This document shows positions 1 through 7,367 of a stretch of 17,401 nt of DNA, piece after piece. Under the pieces are notes generated by a model that was given only the letters and a program-made list of their open reading frames with translations, was not told where the DNA came from and did not search any database. The stretch covers positions 1-17,401 of the forward strand of contig JAYRWN010000026.1 in the NCBI GenBank assembly GCA_041917975.1, given 5' to 3'. The position numbers and the translations under genes were made by a program. The first letter of the stretch is position 1, and each line of letters opens with the position of its first letter. This DNA is from JAYRWN01 sp041917975. GTDB lineage: Bacteria; Bacteroidota; Bacteroidia; Chitinophagales; Saprospiraceae.

Positions 1-145
1 ACAAAACACGTTGTTCTTGTCCCAAGTGAGTAAAAATAATCAGAGCTACGCCAAACGTTAAGAGCTCAACCAGGATGATGATCCACAGTAAGATACCTCC
101 CGGAGGATAGTACAAGTTATGAAATGAATTGGTAGATGCTGCCAC
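1..145 (-). CDS. Heme-copper oxidase subunit III-like protein, N-terminal fragment
   Basis: Partial gene running off the left edge; only the first 48 codons are present. Translation from a GTG at 145 gives a short polar start (MAASTNSFHN), then LYYPPGGILLW and one long hydrophobic segment with an embedded Glu (IIILVELLTFGVALIIF). The YYPPGG...W...E...TFG pattern resembles the first transmembrane helix of the small subunit III/NorE-like proteins of Bacteroidota heme-copper oxidases. That subunit sits in the inner membrane and supports the catalytic subunit. An in-frame TAA lies upstream and I see no ATG in frame, so GTG is the likely start. It is divergent from the epimerase gene at 279. Family assignment rests on one helix and is tentative; a different small membrane protein is possible. 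Confidence 0.5.
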   Translation of the reverse strand, partial: MAASTNSFHNLYYPPGGILLWIIILVELLTFGVALIIFTHLGQEQRVL

Positions 146-278
146 TATATCTGCTTGTTATAAGTTCGAAATATAGTTCTGTAATGATAGATAAACGAAA
201 ATATTAGAATAAAAAAGTGCCAGGAAGATTGAGATAACTTGGATGATTCTATATTTAACTGCAAAAATAAAGCTGAAT

Positions 279-1256
279 ATGGAACGGAGAGAATTTATTA
301 ACCACCTGGGCTTTGGGGCCGGACTAATTTTTATTCCGGAGCACAGCTTATTTAACGGCAGATTGTTGGACTTTGAGATTTCCCTGGCTGAGTTTTCATT
401 AGCTTCTGAGTTATGGAGCGGTAACTTGACCAACCTGCATTTTCCGGCTAAAGCGGCTCAACTCGGGTTTAAAGCGGTGGAATATGTGTCGTCCTTTTTT
501 AACGAAGAACATAAAAACAAGGAATACCTGAAAGATTTAAAACAACGGACGGATGACTTAGGCCTGGTCAATAATTTAATCATGGTTGATGCGGATAATC
601 TGGCTGATTTGTCCAAAGCTAAGCGTGATGCGGCGGTAGATACGCATAAATATTGGGTGGATGCCGCGCATTATTTGAGCTGTCGGTCTATTCGGGTCAA
701 TTTGGGAACTTTTGGACAAATGGATGAACCAAAAGCCATGGCAGAAGCGGGTGCAGACGGTTATGGAAGGCTAGTGATTTATGGCGCTCAGGCAGGAATG
801 GATGTGGTGGTTGAGAACCATTTCGGCTGGAGTTCAGATGCGTCGTGGTTAGTTGGGGTGATGAAAATGGTTAATCATCCCCGGGCAGGCACTTTGCCGG
901 ATTTTGGAAATTTTTGTATTGTGCGTACACTACCACCGACAAATGATATAGCCGGTTATTTCCAAACGGAGTGTATCCAGGAATATGATCGTTATAAGGG
1001 CATCCGGGAATTATTGCCGTTCGCCAAAGGATTAAGTGCAAAATCGCATCTTTTCGATACAGAAGGCAATGAAGTGGAAATAGATTACTGGAAAATATTT
1101 GCAGATGTTAAGAAAGCGCGATTTAAGGGCTATGTTGGGGTAGAATATGAAGGGGGTTTATATCGAATGGTCAAAAATGACTCCAAGTACAAGACCAACG
1201 AAGAAGGTATTTTGGCCACTAAAAATTTATTAGAAAAAATTAAAACGAAACTTTAA
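279..1256 (+). CDS. Exported TIM-barrel sugar isomerase/epimerase family protein
   Basis: A 325-residue protein of the xylose-isomerase-like TIM-barrel superfamily (sugar phosphate isomerase/epimerase), which interconverts sugars or keto-sugars using a divalent metal. Candidate metal ligands occur in the expected order: Glu179 (VVVENHFG), Asp208 (LPDFGNF), His257 (AKSHLFD) and Glu289 (GVEYEGG). The N-terminus MERREFINHLGFGAGLIFI looks like a Tat signal (RREF followed by a Gly-rich hydrophobic stretch), as in many Bacteroidota homologues, so a periplasmic location is inferred. The motif lacks the usual Leu-Lys after the Phe and the hydrophobic core is short. I chose the ATG at 279 because it puts RREF at the terminus; an in-frame ATG at 243 adds 12 residues. 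The gene converges tail to tail with the lipid kinase, 6 bases apart. Substrate unknown. Confidence 0.85.
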   Translation: MERREFINHLGFGAGLIFIPEHSLFNGRLLDFEISLAEFSLASELWSGNLTNLHFPAKAAQLGFKAVEYVSSFFNEEHKNKEYLKDLKQRTDDLGLVNNLIMVDADNLADLSKAKRDAAVDTHKYWVDAAHYLSCRSIRVNLGTFGQMDEPKAMAEAGADGYGRLVIYGAQAGMDVVVENHFGWSSDASWLVGVMKMVNHPRAGTLPDFGNFCIVRTLPPTNDIAGYFQTECIQEYDRYKGIRELLPFAKGLSAKSHLFDTEGNEVEIDYWKIFADVKKARFKGYVGVEYEGGLYRMVKNDSKYKTNEEGILATKNLLEKIKTKL

Positions 1257-1262
1257 TCCAAA

Positions 1263-2180
1263 TTAATGTCCGGTGAGGACCTTTAGTTTGTGTTGGTGTA
1301 ACCCAATACGGATGGATTCAGTAAATGAGCGCACTTCCCCATCCATATGCATCCATACTTTTTCCCGGTTGAGGATGTTTATTTTTTTGGCTTTAAAAGA
1401 TTGATAATATCTGGAGTGATGGATACTTCCGGTAAATAAACGCAGGATTAATGCCGGGGCCGCATGCCAGGGGAAAGTTTTGATCAGACCAACATCAATA
1501 AATCCATCATTGAGCTGGGCTTGGGGAGCTATGTAGGCGTTATTACCGTATTGCCGGGAATTTGCAAACACCCCTAAAAAATAGGACCCGGAAACCGTTT
1601 GATCATCAATGACTAATTCTAAATGAATGGGTTTATAAGTCCTGAGTGTGGATAGCGTAGCCCGGACGTAATTCCAGAATCCACGGCGAGGCAATTGTGC
1701 AAATTGATGTGCTACGGCAGCATCAAAACCTATCCCGGCCATATTAAATACCGGCTGGCCGTTCACTTCCAGAATATCAATATAAGATGTTTTATTTTGA
1801 GCAATAACCCGTGCGGCTTGGTTGGGGTGACGAGGCAAATGTAACTCTTTCGCTAAACCATTTCCTGAGCCAACTGGGAAAATGCCCAGGGTGGTGTCTG
1901 TTCCGAGCAATCCTGTTCCCACTTCATTAACTGTTCCGTCGCCCCCAATGGCAATGATCAGTTCTGCATCTGTCTTTAATATTTGGGCTAAAGATGTGGC
2001 ATGCCCAGGGGCCAGAGTTTCCTGCCACAAAGGCTCATTTAACTGGCCGCGCAGTTTCTGCTGACGCTTGAGGGAAGTAATTTGCCCCCGCGATTGGTGT
2101 CCTGCTTTAGGATTGTAGATGATGGCAACTTTCGGCATTTTAAGGTTAGGTTTCGGATGAATTACCAAGGGCAGTGACAT
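1263..2180 (-). CDS. YegS/DAGK-family lipid kinase
   Basis: A diacylglycerol/sphingosine-kinase-type protein of up to 305 residues that transfers phosphate from ATP to a lipid hydroxyl, probably at the inner face of the cytoplasmic membrane. The first strand reads VAIIYNPKAG, followed by the nucleotide-binding signature IAIGGDGTVNEV and then PVGSGNGLAKEL, both diagnostic for the family. The C-terminal lobe has the usual beta-rich layout with LNDGFIDVGL and MDGEV. A second in-frame ATG at 2138 would remove 14 residues and start just before the first strand, which fits the family better; 2180 is the longest version. It lies 45 bases downstream of the MFS transporter on the same strand and could share its transcript. 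The exact lipid substrate cannot be told from the sequence. Confidence 0.88.
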   Translation of the reverse strand: MSLPLVIHPKPNLKMPKVAIIYNPKAGHQSRGQITSLKRQQKLRGQLNEPLWQETLAPGHATSLAQILKTDAELIIAIGGDGTVNEVGTGLLGTDTTLGIFPVGSGNGLAKELHLPRHPNQAARVIAQNKTSYIDILEVNGQPVFNMAGIGFDAAVAHQFAQLPRRGFWNYVRATLSTLRTYKPIHLELVIDDQTVSGSYFLGVFANSRQYGNNAYIAPQAQLNDGFIDVGLIKTFPWHAAPALILRLFTGSIHHSRYYQSFKAKKINILNREKVWMHMDGEVRSFTESIRIGLHQHKLKVLTGH

Positions 2181-2182
2181 TA

Positions 2183-2214
2183 AGTTGGCGAGTCATAATT
2201 AATAGTTGGTGAGT
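2183..2214. repeat. Imperfect 11-bp direct repeat, 21-bp period
   Basis: AGTTGGCGAGT at 2183-2193 recurs as AGTTGGTGAGT at 2204-2214 with one mismatch and a start-to-start distance of 21 bases, about two helical turns. It occupies the short gap between the MFS stop and the longest lipid-kinase start. The spacing would suit a dimeric regulator, but chance or a small tandem duplication is equally possible. Confidence 0.3.
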
Positions 2215-2225
2215 AATTGACCTGC

Positions 2226-3497
2226 TCATAAAGTTTGGTTTACCTCGGTATAATTTAAATCTTTATGGAAGGTTTCTTCTGTAAAATATGCCGCAATAAG
2301 AGCTATAACCATGACCAAAATGCCGGTGATGATACCACTTTGGGTGATGGTCCATCCCCACTGTTTTTGGAATAATCCGACGAACATCATGTTAATCAAT
2401 GGTAGGGCCCCTCGGACCATATTGGGAATAGTAGTAGCGGCGGTTGCCCGTAAGTTGGTACCAAACTGTTCAGCGCCCATGGTTACAAAGATAGCCCAAA
2501 ACCCGGTGCTGAATCCCAAAGCGGCACAAACAAGATACATGGTGGTGTCATTTTGGTTCAAGGGGCTAAAAAAGATAATCCCGGATATTATGGCCATTGC
2601 ATAAAAGAGAAAGAGGGCTTTTTTGCGGCTCTTAAAATATTGGCTAACTAAGCCGATGAGGATATCGCCGGTGGCAATTCCAGCATAGGCAAACATGATA
2701 GCCCGACCAGAATCCAGTAGGGTTTCTCCATACATGTCCCGGGCAAAACGGTTACTTAAATTTACTAAAATGCCAATGACATACCAGGTTGGTAGACCGA
2801 TGAGAATAGCCAAAAGGTATTTTCTGAATCTGGTTCCGTCGGTGAAGAACATAAAAAAATTACCCCGGCTGACATTTTGGGTTTTGACTGTTTTAAACAT
2901 ACCAGACTCGGCTACACTGATACGTAAAAGCAGCAAGGCTATGCCTAACACACCGCCTATTTTATAACAAATGCGCCAGTCTTGCGTATACTGAAAGGTG
3001 AAGTAGGCGAATACTGCACCGAATAAGCCGATTCCGGCCACCAGAGAGGTACCGATACCGCGTTTCTCTTTAGGCAATAGTTCACTGACCAGGGTAATTC
3101 CGGCACCCAGTTCGCCAGCTAGTCCTAATCCGGCAACAAAGCGTGCCAAGGCATATTGATCAACCGTGGTCACATAGCCCGTGATAAAATTTGCTAGCGA
3201 ATACAAAAGAATAGAGCCAAACAGAACAGATAACCTGCCTTTTTTATCCCCTAGGACTCCCCAGATTATTCCTCCCAGTAATAAACCGACCATTTGCCAA
3301 TTAATAATTTTAGTGCTGGCAATCACCATATCGGCATCTGCTACCCCCAACCCGGCAATCCCTAAACTGGGTTCACGGACAATGGTGAACAGTAATAAAT
3401 CATAGATGTCTACAAAATACCCTAATGCAGAAACCAAGACAGCTATATTAAATACGGAGGTAGATGCGGTAAGTTGATTATTTTTCATTTCTGCCAA
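2226..3497 (-). CDS. MFS transporter (metabolite:H+ symporter-like)
   Basis: A 423-residue major facilitator superfamily permease expected to have 12 transmembrane helices in the inner membrane. The loop after the second helix carries the MFS signature GDKKGRLSVLFGS, and the TM4-5 region has FVAGLGLAGELGAGITLVSELLPKEKRG, whose RFxxGxGxxGE and P..RG pattern is typical of the sugar and metabolite:H+ symporter branches. A further polar loop follows the sixth helix, as expected for the two-halves fold. The start may be ATG at 3497 or ATG at 3488 (MKNNQ). A -7-like promoter element lies about 35 bases upstream. The substrate cannot be assigned; sugars, sugar acids or other carboxylates are all possible, and nothing ties it firmly to the catabolic genes further right. 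Confidence 0.85.
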   Translation of the reverse strand: MAEMKNNQLTASTSVFNIAVLVSALGYFVDIYDLLLFTIVREPSLGIAGLGVADADMVIASTKIINWQMVGLLLGGIIWGVLGDKKGRLSVLFGSILLYSLANFITGYVTTVDQYALARFVAGLGLAGELGAGITLVSELLPKEKRGIGTSLVAGIGLFGAVFAYFTFQYTQDWRICYKIGGVLGIALLLLRISVAESGMFKTVKTQNVSRGNFFMFFTDGTRFRKYLLAILIGLPTWYVIGILVNLSNRFARDMYGETLLDSGRAIMFAYAGIATGDILIGLVSQYFKSRKKALFLFYAMAIISGIIFFSPLNQNDTTMYLVCAALGFSTGFWAIFVTMGAEQFGTNLRATAATTIPNMVRGALPLINMMFVGLFQKQWGWTITQSGIITGILVMVIALIAAYFTEETFHKDLNYTEVNQTL

Positions 3498-3531
3498 ACG
3501 GTAACGAATTTTTTAAGATTAACTAAGTGGC

Positions 3532-3539
3532 CAAATATA
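3532..3539 (-). promoter_or_regulatory. Candidate -7 promoter element for the MFS gene
   Basis: The minus strand reads TATATTTG here, a full match to the Bacteroidota -7 element TAnnTTTG, 34 bases upstream of the transporter ATG. I could not find a convincing -33 TTG at the usual spacing. The surrounding gap (3498-3665) is AT-rich and holds no credible gene. Confidence 0.4.
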
Positions 3540-3665
3540 ATCTTTTTAATGGGCTTGAAAAGCTATGATAAAATAATAAAAAGAGTTGCGATAAAGAATA
3601 TAATTAAGAAATTTGCGAGTCACCAGGTATGGAGACTAATGTTGCTGCTCCGATGATTTTCCGGA

Positions 3666-4121
3666 TCAGAACGTGCCCAGCGCACGTTCTATTTGTTGTA
3701 AATGGCCCTCATTGTGCCACGCAATTTTTTCAAATTCGTCTTTAAGCGTGCGAACTCCGGTTTCGCTGTGAACAAATTCTTTATAGCCGTGAGAAAGGTA
3801 AAAATTCTGGGCCAGGTAGATCACCTGCTGACGCACGGCATCATAAGTAGCTGCACTCAAACTAATGGGTCTTTGCTCATAATTTAAATGTTTAGCCCAA
3901 GCTTCTTGATCGAAGGCCCAAATGACCTGGCGAGGCTCGGAGATGACCCGACGCAAGCGATCGTACATAACCGTTTCAGCGTCCGAGAGATGATGTAATA
4001 TTTGTTTAACTGTCCATTTACCGGGACCATAAGATTTCTCCAATTGCTCTGGTGGCAGGTTAAAATAAACCATAGTTTGGCGATGGGTACGGTTTAAACC
4101 TTCCATGATAATCGCAGGCAT
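3666..4121 (-). CDS. DinB-family protein
   Basis: A 151-residue predicted four-helix-bundle protein of the DinB/YfiT type, a family of metal-binding proteins including thiol-dependent S-transferases and many of unknown role. Three His residues sit where the family binds its metal: His44 in HHLSDAE, and His136 and His140 in WHNEGHLQQI near the C-terminus. The segment YGPGKWTVKQILHHL matches the common 'W(T/S)xxxxxxHL' part of the family. Length is normal for a single domain. It lies between the acyltransferase and the MFS gene on the same strand, with gaps of about 100 and 170 bases, so it may have its own promoter. Specific function unknown. Confidence 0.8.
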   Translation of the reverse strand: MPAIIMEGLNRTHRQTMVYFNLPPEQLEKSYGPGKWTVKQILHHLSDAETVMYDRLRRVISEPRQVIWAFDQEAWAKHLNYEQRPISLSAATYDAVRQQVIYLAQNFYLSHGYKEFVHSETGVRTLKDEFEKIAWHNEGHLQQIERALGTF

Positions 4122-4128
4122 AATTCAG

Positions 4129-4146
4129 TATTTAGAGCACTAAATA
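4129..4146. repeat. Perfect 7-bp inverted repeat upstream of the DinB-like gene
   Basis: TATTTAG (4129-4135) and CTAAATA (4140-4146) are exact inverted copies with a 4-base spacer. The element ends 8 bases before the DinB-like start codon. It could be an operator or a weak hairpin in the leader. The arms are AT-rich, so chance is possible. Confidence 0.35.
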
Positions 4147-4220
4147 AGGACTTTTTTGTGGAGCAGAATGAAAAAAAGGGTTAATAATTTGTATCAGCTA
4201 TAGCCATAAAGTGCAAGAAC

Positions 4221-4799
4221 CTAAATATACCGGTTATCCAGGTTGAAGTTTTCCGGATAACGGGCGGTTTTATCTGCATAAAATTTCATCATAGCTCGCA
4301 TAACTTGTTCCTTTTCAGCCGAACTATCCATGACAGGGCCAAAACCACAGGTTTTAGTTTTATAATCGGCATAAGCTAAAACGATTGGTACCTTGGCTAT
4401 CTGCGCTACATGGTAGAACCCAGTTTTCCATTTATGGCGCGATGACCGGGTGCCTTCAGGTGTTATGATTAGAGCTATCCGTTCATAACGATTAAATACG
4501 TCGGCTAACATTTGTACCTGGCTGATTGGACCTGAACTGAGGTGCTGTTGGTTGCGCTGGATACCGATACCACCCAGAGGTTTAATGAGTAAACCCATGG
4601 GAAAACGGGTCCAGACGTCTTTAATAGCCACCTTCATCGGTACATTCAGTGCACGCATGGTCAGAATAGCAAAGACATAATCCCAATTAGAGGTATGAGG
4701 AGCAGCCAGAAGTACACAACGCTGTACTTCCGGAGGGGGAGGAGTAATGGTCCAACCGGCTATTTTCATCAACAAGCCACAGAATCTTTTGCCCAACAT
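4221..4799 (-). CDS. 1-acyl-sn-glycerol-3-phosphate acyltransferase-family protein
   Basis: A 192-residue PlsC-like acyltransferase, expected to move an acyl chain onto a lysophospholipid or related acceptor at the inner membrane. Motif I is HTSNWD (His35 to Asp40, the HxxxxD catalytic pair). A GGIGIQR motif follows near residue 80. PEGTRS (residues 114-119) is the acceptor-phosphate binding motif. The protein is short, as in the compact Bacteroidota acyltransferases annotated only to superfamily level, and it lacks an obvious N-terminal transmembrane anchor. The gene starts 11 bases after the gyrB stop, so the two are very likely cotranscribed. Its exact acceptor, glycerolipid or ornithine lipid or another, is not visible. 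Confidence 0.85.
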   Translation of the reverse strand: MLGKRFCGLLMKIAGWTITPPPPEVQRCVLLAAPHTSNWDYVFAILTMRALNVPMKVAIKDVWTRFPMGLLIKPLGGIGIQRNQQHLSSGPISQVQMLADVFNRYERIALIITPEGTRSSRHKWKTGFYHVAQIAKVPIVLAYADYKTKTCGFGPVMDSSAEKEQVMRAMMKFYADKTARYPENFNLDNRYI

Positions 4800-4810
4800 A
4801 CCGGTGAATT

Positions 4811-6757
4811 TTAGGCGTCTACATTGGCATATTTGGCGTTGTCTTCGATAAACTTGCGCCTGGGTGGCACTTCGTCACCCATCAGCATAGAAAAAATGCG
4901 ATCAGCCTCAGCGCCATCCTCGATGGATACTAATTTTAATTGGCGTGCATCGGGGTCCATGGTCGTTTCCCAGAGCTGTTCCGCGTTCATTTCTCCCAAT
5001 CCTTTATAGCGTTGTACTTTAATGTTAGCATCCTTTTTACCTCCTGAGTAGAGTTCGGTGGCTTCTTTTCGTTCTTCCTCGTTCCAGCAGTAACGATATT
5101 GACCACCTTTTTTGACCATGTATAGCGGAGGGGATGCAATGTATAAGTGGTTGTTTTCGATCAAAGAGCGCATGTACCGGAAAAAGAAGGTGAGGATAAG
5201 GGTCACGATATGGCTACCGTCGACGTCGGCGTCGCACATAATGACCACCTTGTGATAACGCAATTTGGAAAGATCAAGAATACGGTCTCCATCTTCATTT
5301 TCGGTAATGGTAACTCCCAAGGCTGTAAAAATGTTTTTGATCTCCTCATTGTCGTAAATTTTGTGTTCCAAGGCTTTTTCTACATTAAGGATTTTCCCTT
5401 TGAGGGGTAGGATAGCTTGAAAATTTCGATCGCGACCAGATTTAGCGGTGCCACCGGCGCTGTCCCCTTCCACCAGGAATATTTCAGACTCCGAAGGATC
5501 CTTGGAGGAGCAGTCGGCTAATTTTCCCGGTAATCCACCACCGTGCAAAACGTTTTTGCGTTGGACTAATTCTCTCGCCCGGCGTGCAGCTTCACGTGCT
5601 TGCGCTGCCAGTACTACTTTATCAATAATACGTTTTGACAGTTTAGGATTTTCTTCCAGAAAGGTGGCTAATGCATCTCCGACGGCTTGCGAAACAATAC
5701 CAGTGACTTCAGAATTACCTAGTTCACCTTTGGTTTGTCCTTTAAATTGCGGTTCGGGTACTTTTACCGAGATGATGGCGGTCAAACCCTCTTTAAAGTC
5801 GTCGCCGGCCACTTCCACTTTACTCTTGGTAAAAAAACCATTGGTGTCACCATATTTTTTGAATTCCCTGGCTACAGCCCTGCGGAATCCGGATACGTGT
5901 GTACCTCCGTCACGTGTGAAGATGTTATTGACAAAGGCGAGTAGATTTTCCGAATAGGACGTGTTGTATTGCATCACCACCTCCACGTCCACATTATCTT
6001 TGCGGGTGGTGATGTAGATGGGCTCTTCCAGTAACGGGGTTTTGCTTTCGTCCAAAAATTTTACGAATTCAATCAAACCACCTTCAGAAAAAAATTCTTC
6101 CGTTTTTGGTTGATTGTCCTCCATTTCACGCTCATCACGGAGGGTAAGTTTTAATCCTTTGTTCAGGTAGGATAATTCACGAAGGCGGGTGGCCAGAGTA
6201 TCGTATTTGTATTCCAGGGTTTCAAAAATCTCCGGATCAGGATGAAAAGTAATCAAAGTTCCGGTCGCGTCGGAATCCCCGACCATTTTAACATCGTAGA
6301 GAGGTTTTCCTTGAGAATATTCTTGTTCAAATATTTTCCCTTCGCGGTATACAGTGGCTTTGAGGAGAATCGATAAGGCATTGACGCAGGACACACCCAC
6401 ACCATGAAGCCCCCCGGATACTTTGTAGGTGTCTTTGTCGAATTTGCCACCTGCATGGAGAATAGTCATAACCACTTCCAGGGCGGATTTTTGAAGTTTT
6501 TCATGCATACCGGTGGGTATTCCACGACCATCGTCACTGACCGAAACAGCATTGTCCTGATGCACGGTAACCACGATATTCTGCGCGTACCCAGCCAAAT
6601 GTTCATCAATGGAGTTATCCACGACTTCCCAAACCAGGTGATGCAACCCTTTTGCGTCTGTACTCCCAATATACATGCCTGGCCGTTTACGAACGGCCTC
6701 TAATCCTTCCAGAGCCTGAATGTTGTGTGCCCCGTAATCTGATGGTTTTGTACTCAT
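4811..6757 (-). CDS. gyrB: DNA gyrase subunit B
   Basis: The 648-residue ATPase subunit of DNA gyrase, which with GyrA introduces negative supercoils in the cytoplasm. The GHKL ATPase domain shows EVVDNSIDEH, DDGRGIPTGMH and GGLHGVGVSCVNALS. The transducer domain carries the QTKGELGN loop with the catalytic Lys. The TOPRIM domain follows with EGDSAGGTAKSGRDR, LPLKGKILNVEKA and the metal-binding CDADVDGSHI. The C-terminal part has QRYKGLGEMNAEQLWETTMDP. The length is that of the short Bacteroidota and Gram-positive type, without the long proteobacterial insertion. The start MSTKPSDYGAHNIQALEGLEAVRKRPGMYIG is typical. ParE is a close homologue, but the QTKGELGN loop and overall similarity favour GyrB. 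A candidate promoter lies about 40 bases upstream. Confidence 0.97.
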   Translation of the reverse strand: MSTKPSDYGAHNIQALEGLEAVRKRPGMYIGSTDAKGLHHLVWEVVDNSIDEHLAGYAQNIVVTVHQDNAVSVSDDGRGIPTGMHEKLQKSALEVVMTILHAGGKFDKDTYKVSGGLHGVGVSCVNALSILLKATVYREGKIFEQEYSQGKPLYDVKMVGDSDATGTLITFHPDPEIFETLEYKYDTLATRLRELSYLNKGLKLTLRDEREMEDNQPKTEEFFSEGGLIEFVKFLDESKTPLLEEPIYITTRKDNVDVEVVMQYNTSYSENLLAFVNNIFTRDGGTHVSGFRRAVAREFKKYGDTNGFFTKSKVEVAGDDFKEGLTAIISVKVPEPQFKGQTKGELGNSEVTGIVSQAVGDALATFLEENPKLSKRIIDKVVLAAQAREAARRARELVQRKNVLHGGGLPGKLADCSSKDPSESEIFLVEGDSAGGTAKSGRDRNFQAILPLKGKILNVEKALEHKIYDNEEIKNIFTALGVTITENEDGDRILDLSKLRYHKVVIMCDADVDGSHIVTLILTFFFRYMRSLIENNHLYIASPPLYMVKKGGQYRYCWNEEERKEATELYSGGKKDANIKVQRYKGLGEMNAEQLWETTMDPDARQLKLVSIEDGAEADRIFSMLMGDEVPPRRKFIEDNAKYANVDA

Positions 6758-6793
6758 AAATTAGTAAAAAAATGAAATAATTTTTAAAGCGCC

Positions 6794-6801
6794 CAAAGAT
6801 A
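6794..6801 (-). promoter_or_regulatory. Candidate -7 promoter element for gyrB
   Basis: The minus strand reads TATCTTTG, a full match to TAnnTTTG, 36 bases upstream of the gyrB ATG. The nearest upstream TTG (complement of 6827-6829) is 25 bases away, slightly longer than the usual 17-23, so the -33 box is doubtful. Confidence 0.42.
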
Positions 6802-6845
6802 AGAATATTTGGTGTTATCTGGGGTTCAATTCGTGGATAATTCAT

Positions 6846-6853
6846 TAATTTTG
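6846..6853 (+). promoter_or_regulatory. Candidate -7 promoter element for tsaE-ald
   Basis: TAATTTTG on the plus strand matches TAnnTTTG, about 75 bases before the tsaE start. No clear -33 TTG is seen at the right distance. It shares the 172-base divergent gap with the gyrB promoter candidate. Confidence 0.35.
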
Positions 6854-6929
6854 AATAAATTTTATAAATAAAAAAGATTAATACTGATAAGTCATAGTCG
6901 CTATAATAATTAATTCAATTTTTCTCATT

Positions 6930-7361
6930 TTGATTAACACGTATGTAAGGCAATTTCATTTGGATGAAATTAATGTGGTGGCCAGTGATATTTGGACCAG
7001 ATATCACCAAGAGCGTCTTTGGCTCTTCGAAGGGGTTATGGGGAGTGGTAAAACCACATTTATTAAAGCTTTGGCCGCCTGCATAGGATTTACCGGCGTA
7101 GTTCAGAGCCCCACTTATGGTTTGGTGCATGAATATGATTTACCTGCGTCAAACTTAAAACTTATTCATATGGATTTATATCGCATAAGAACTGCGGAAG
7201 AGGCCTATGAAGCCGGTGTTTGGGATTATTTACAGGGCCCGCACCTCTGTTTTATCGAATGGCCGGACTTAATCCGACCCTGGTTACATGAGTCAGCATT
7301 AAACTGTTATCTTAGCGGTTTTGACAATACCACCCGCCAAATTGAAATAACAAAGCACTGA
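6930..7361 (+). CDS. tsaE: tRNA t6A synthesis ATPase TsaE
   Basis: TsaE is the P-loop ATPase that works with TsaB and TsaD to transfer threonylcarbamoyl to A37 of ANN-decoding tRNAs in the cytoplasm. The 143-residue product has a Walker A at 35-42 (GVMGSGKT), the conserved SPTY after it (60-63), HMDLYR at 80-85 and FIEWPD at 108-113, all in family order. The start is unusual: no ATG is in frame before the P-loop region, and TTG at 6930 gives the normal N-terminus (MINTYVRQFHL). The alanine-dehydrogenase-like gene begins 6 bases after its stop, an arrangement common in Bacteroidota, so they form an operon. Confidence 0.93.
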   Translation: MINTYVRQFHLDEINVVASDIWTRYHQERLWLFEGVMGSGKTTFIKALAACIGFTGVVQSPTYGLVHEYDLPASNLKLIHMDLYRIRTAEEAYEAGVWDYLQGPHLCFIEWPDLIRPWLHESALNCYLSGFDNTTRQIEITKH

Positions 7362-7367
7362 AAAGAC

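Noticed and set aside
235..242. TAACTTGG as a -7 element for the exported epimerase
   Set aside because: One mismatch to the core TTTG and no -33 TTG at the right spacing.
3474..3656. Plus-strand 60-codon frame in the gap upstream of the MFS gene
   Set aside because: AT-rich, Lys/Ile-heavy composition, overlaps the transporter start and holds its promoter candidate; no recognisable domain.
5448..5957. 169-codon plus-strand frame inside gyrB
   Set aside because: It is antisense to highly conserved GyrB motifs and its composition reflects the opposite-strand codons.
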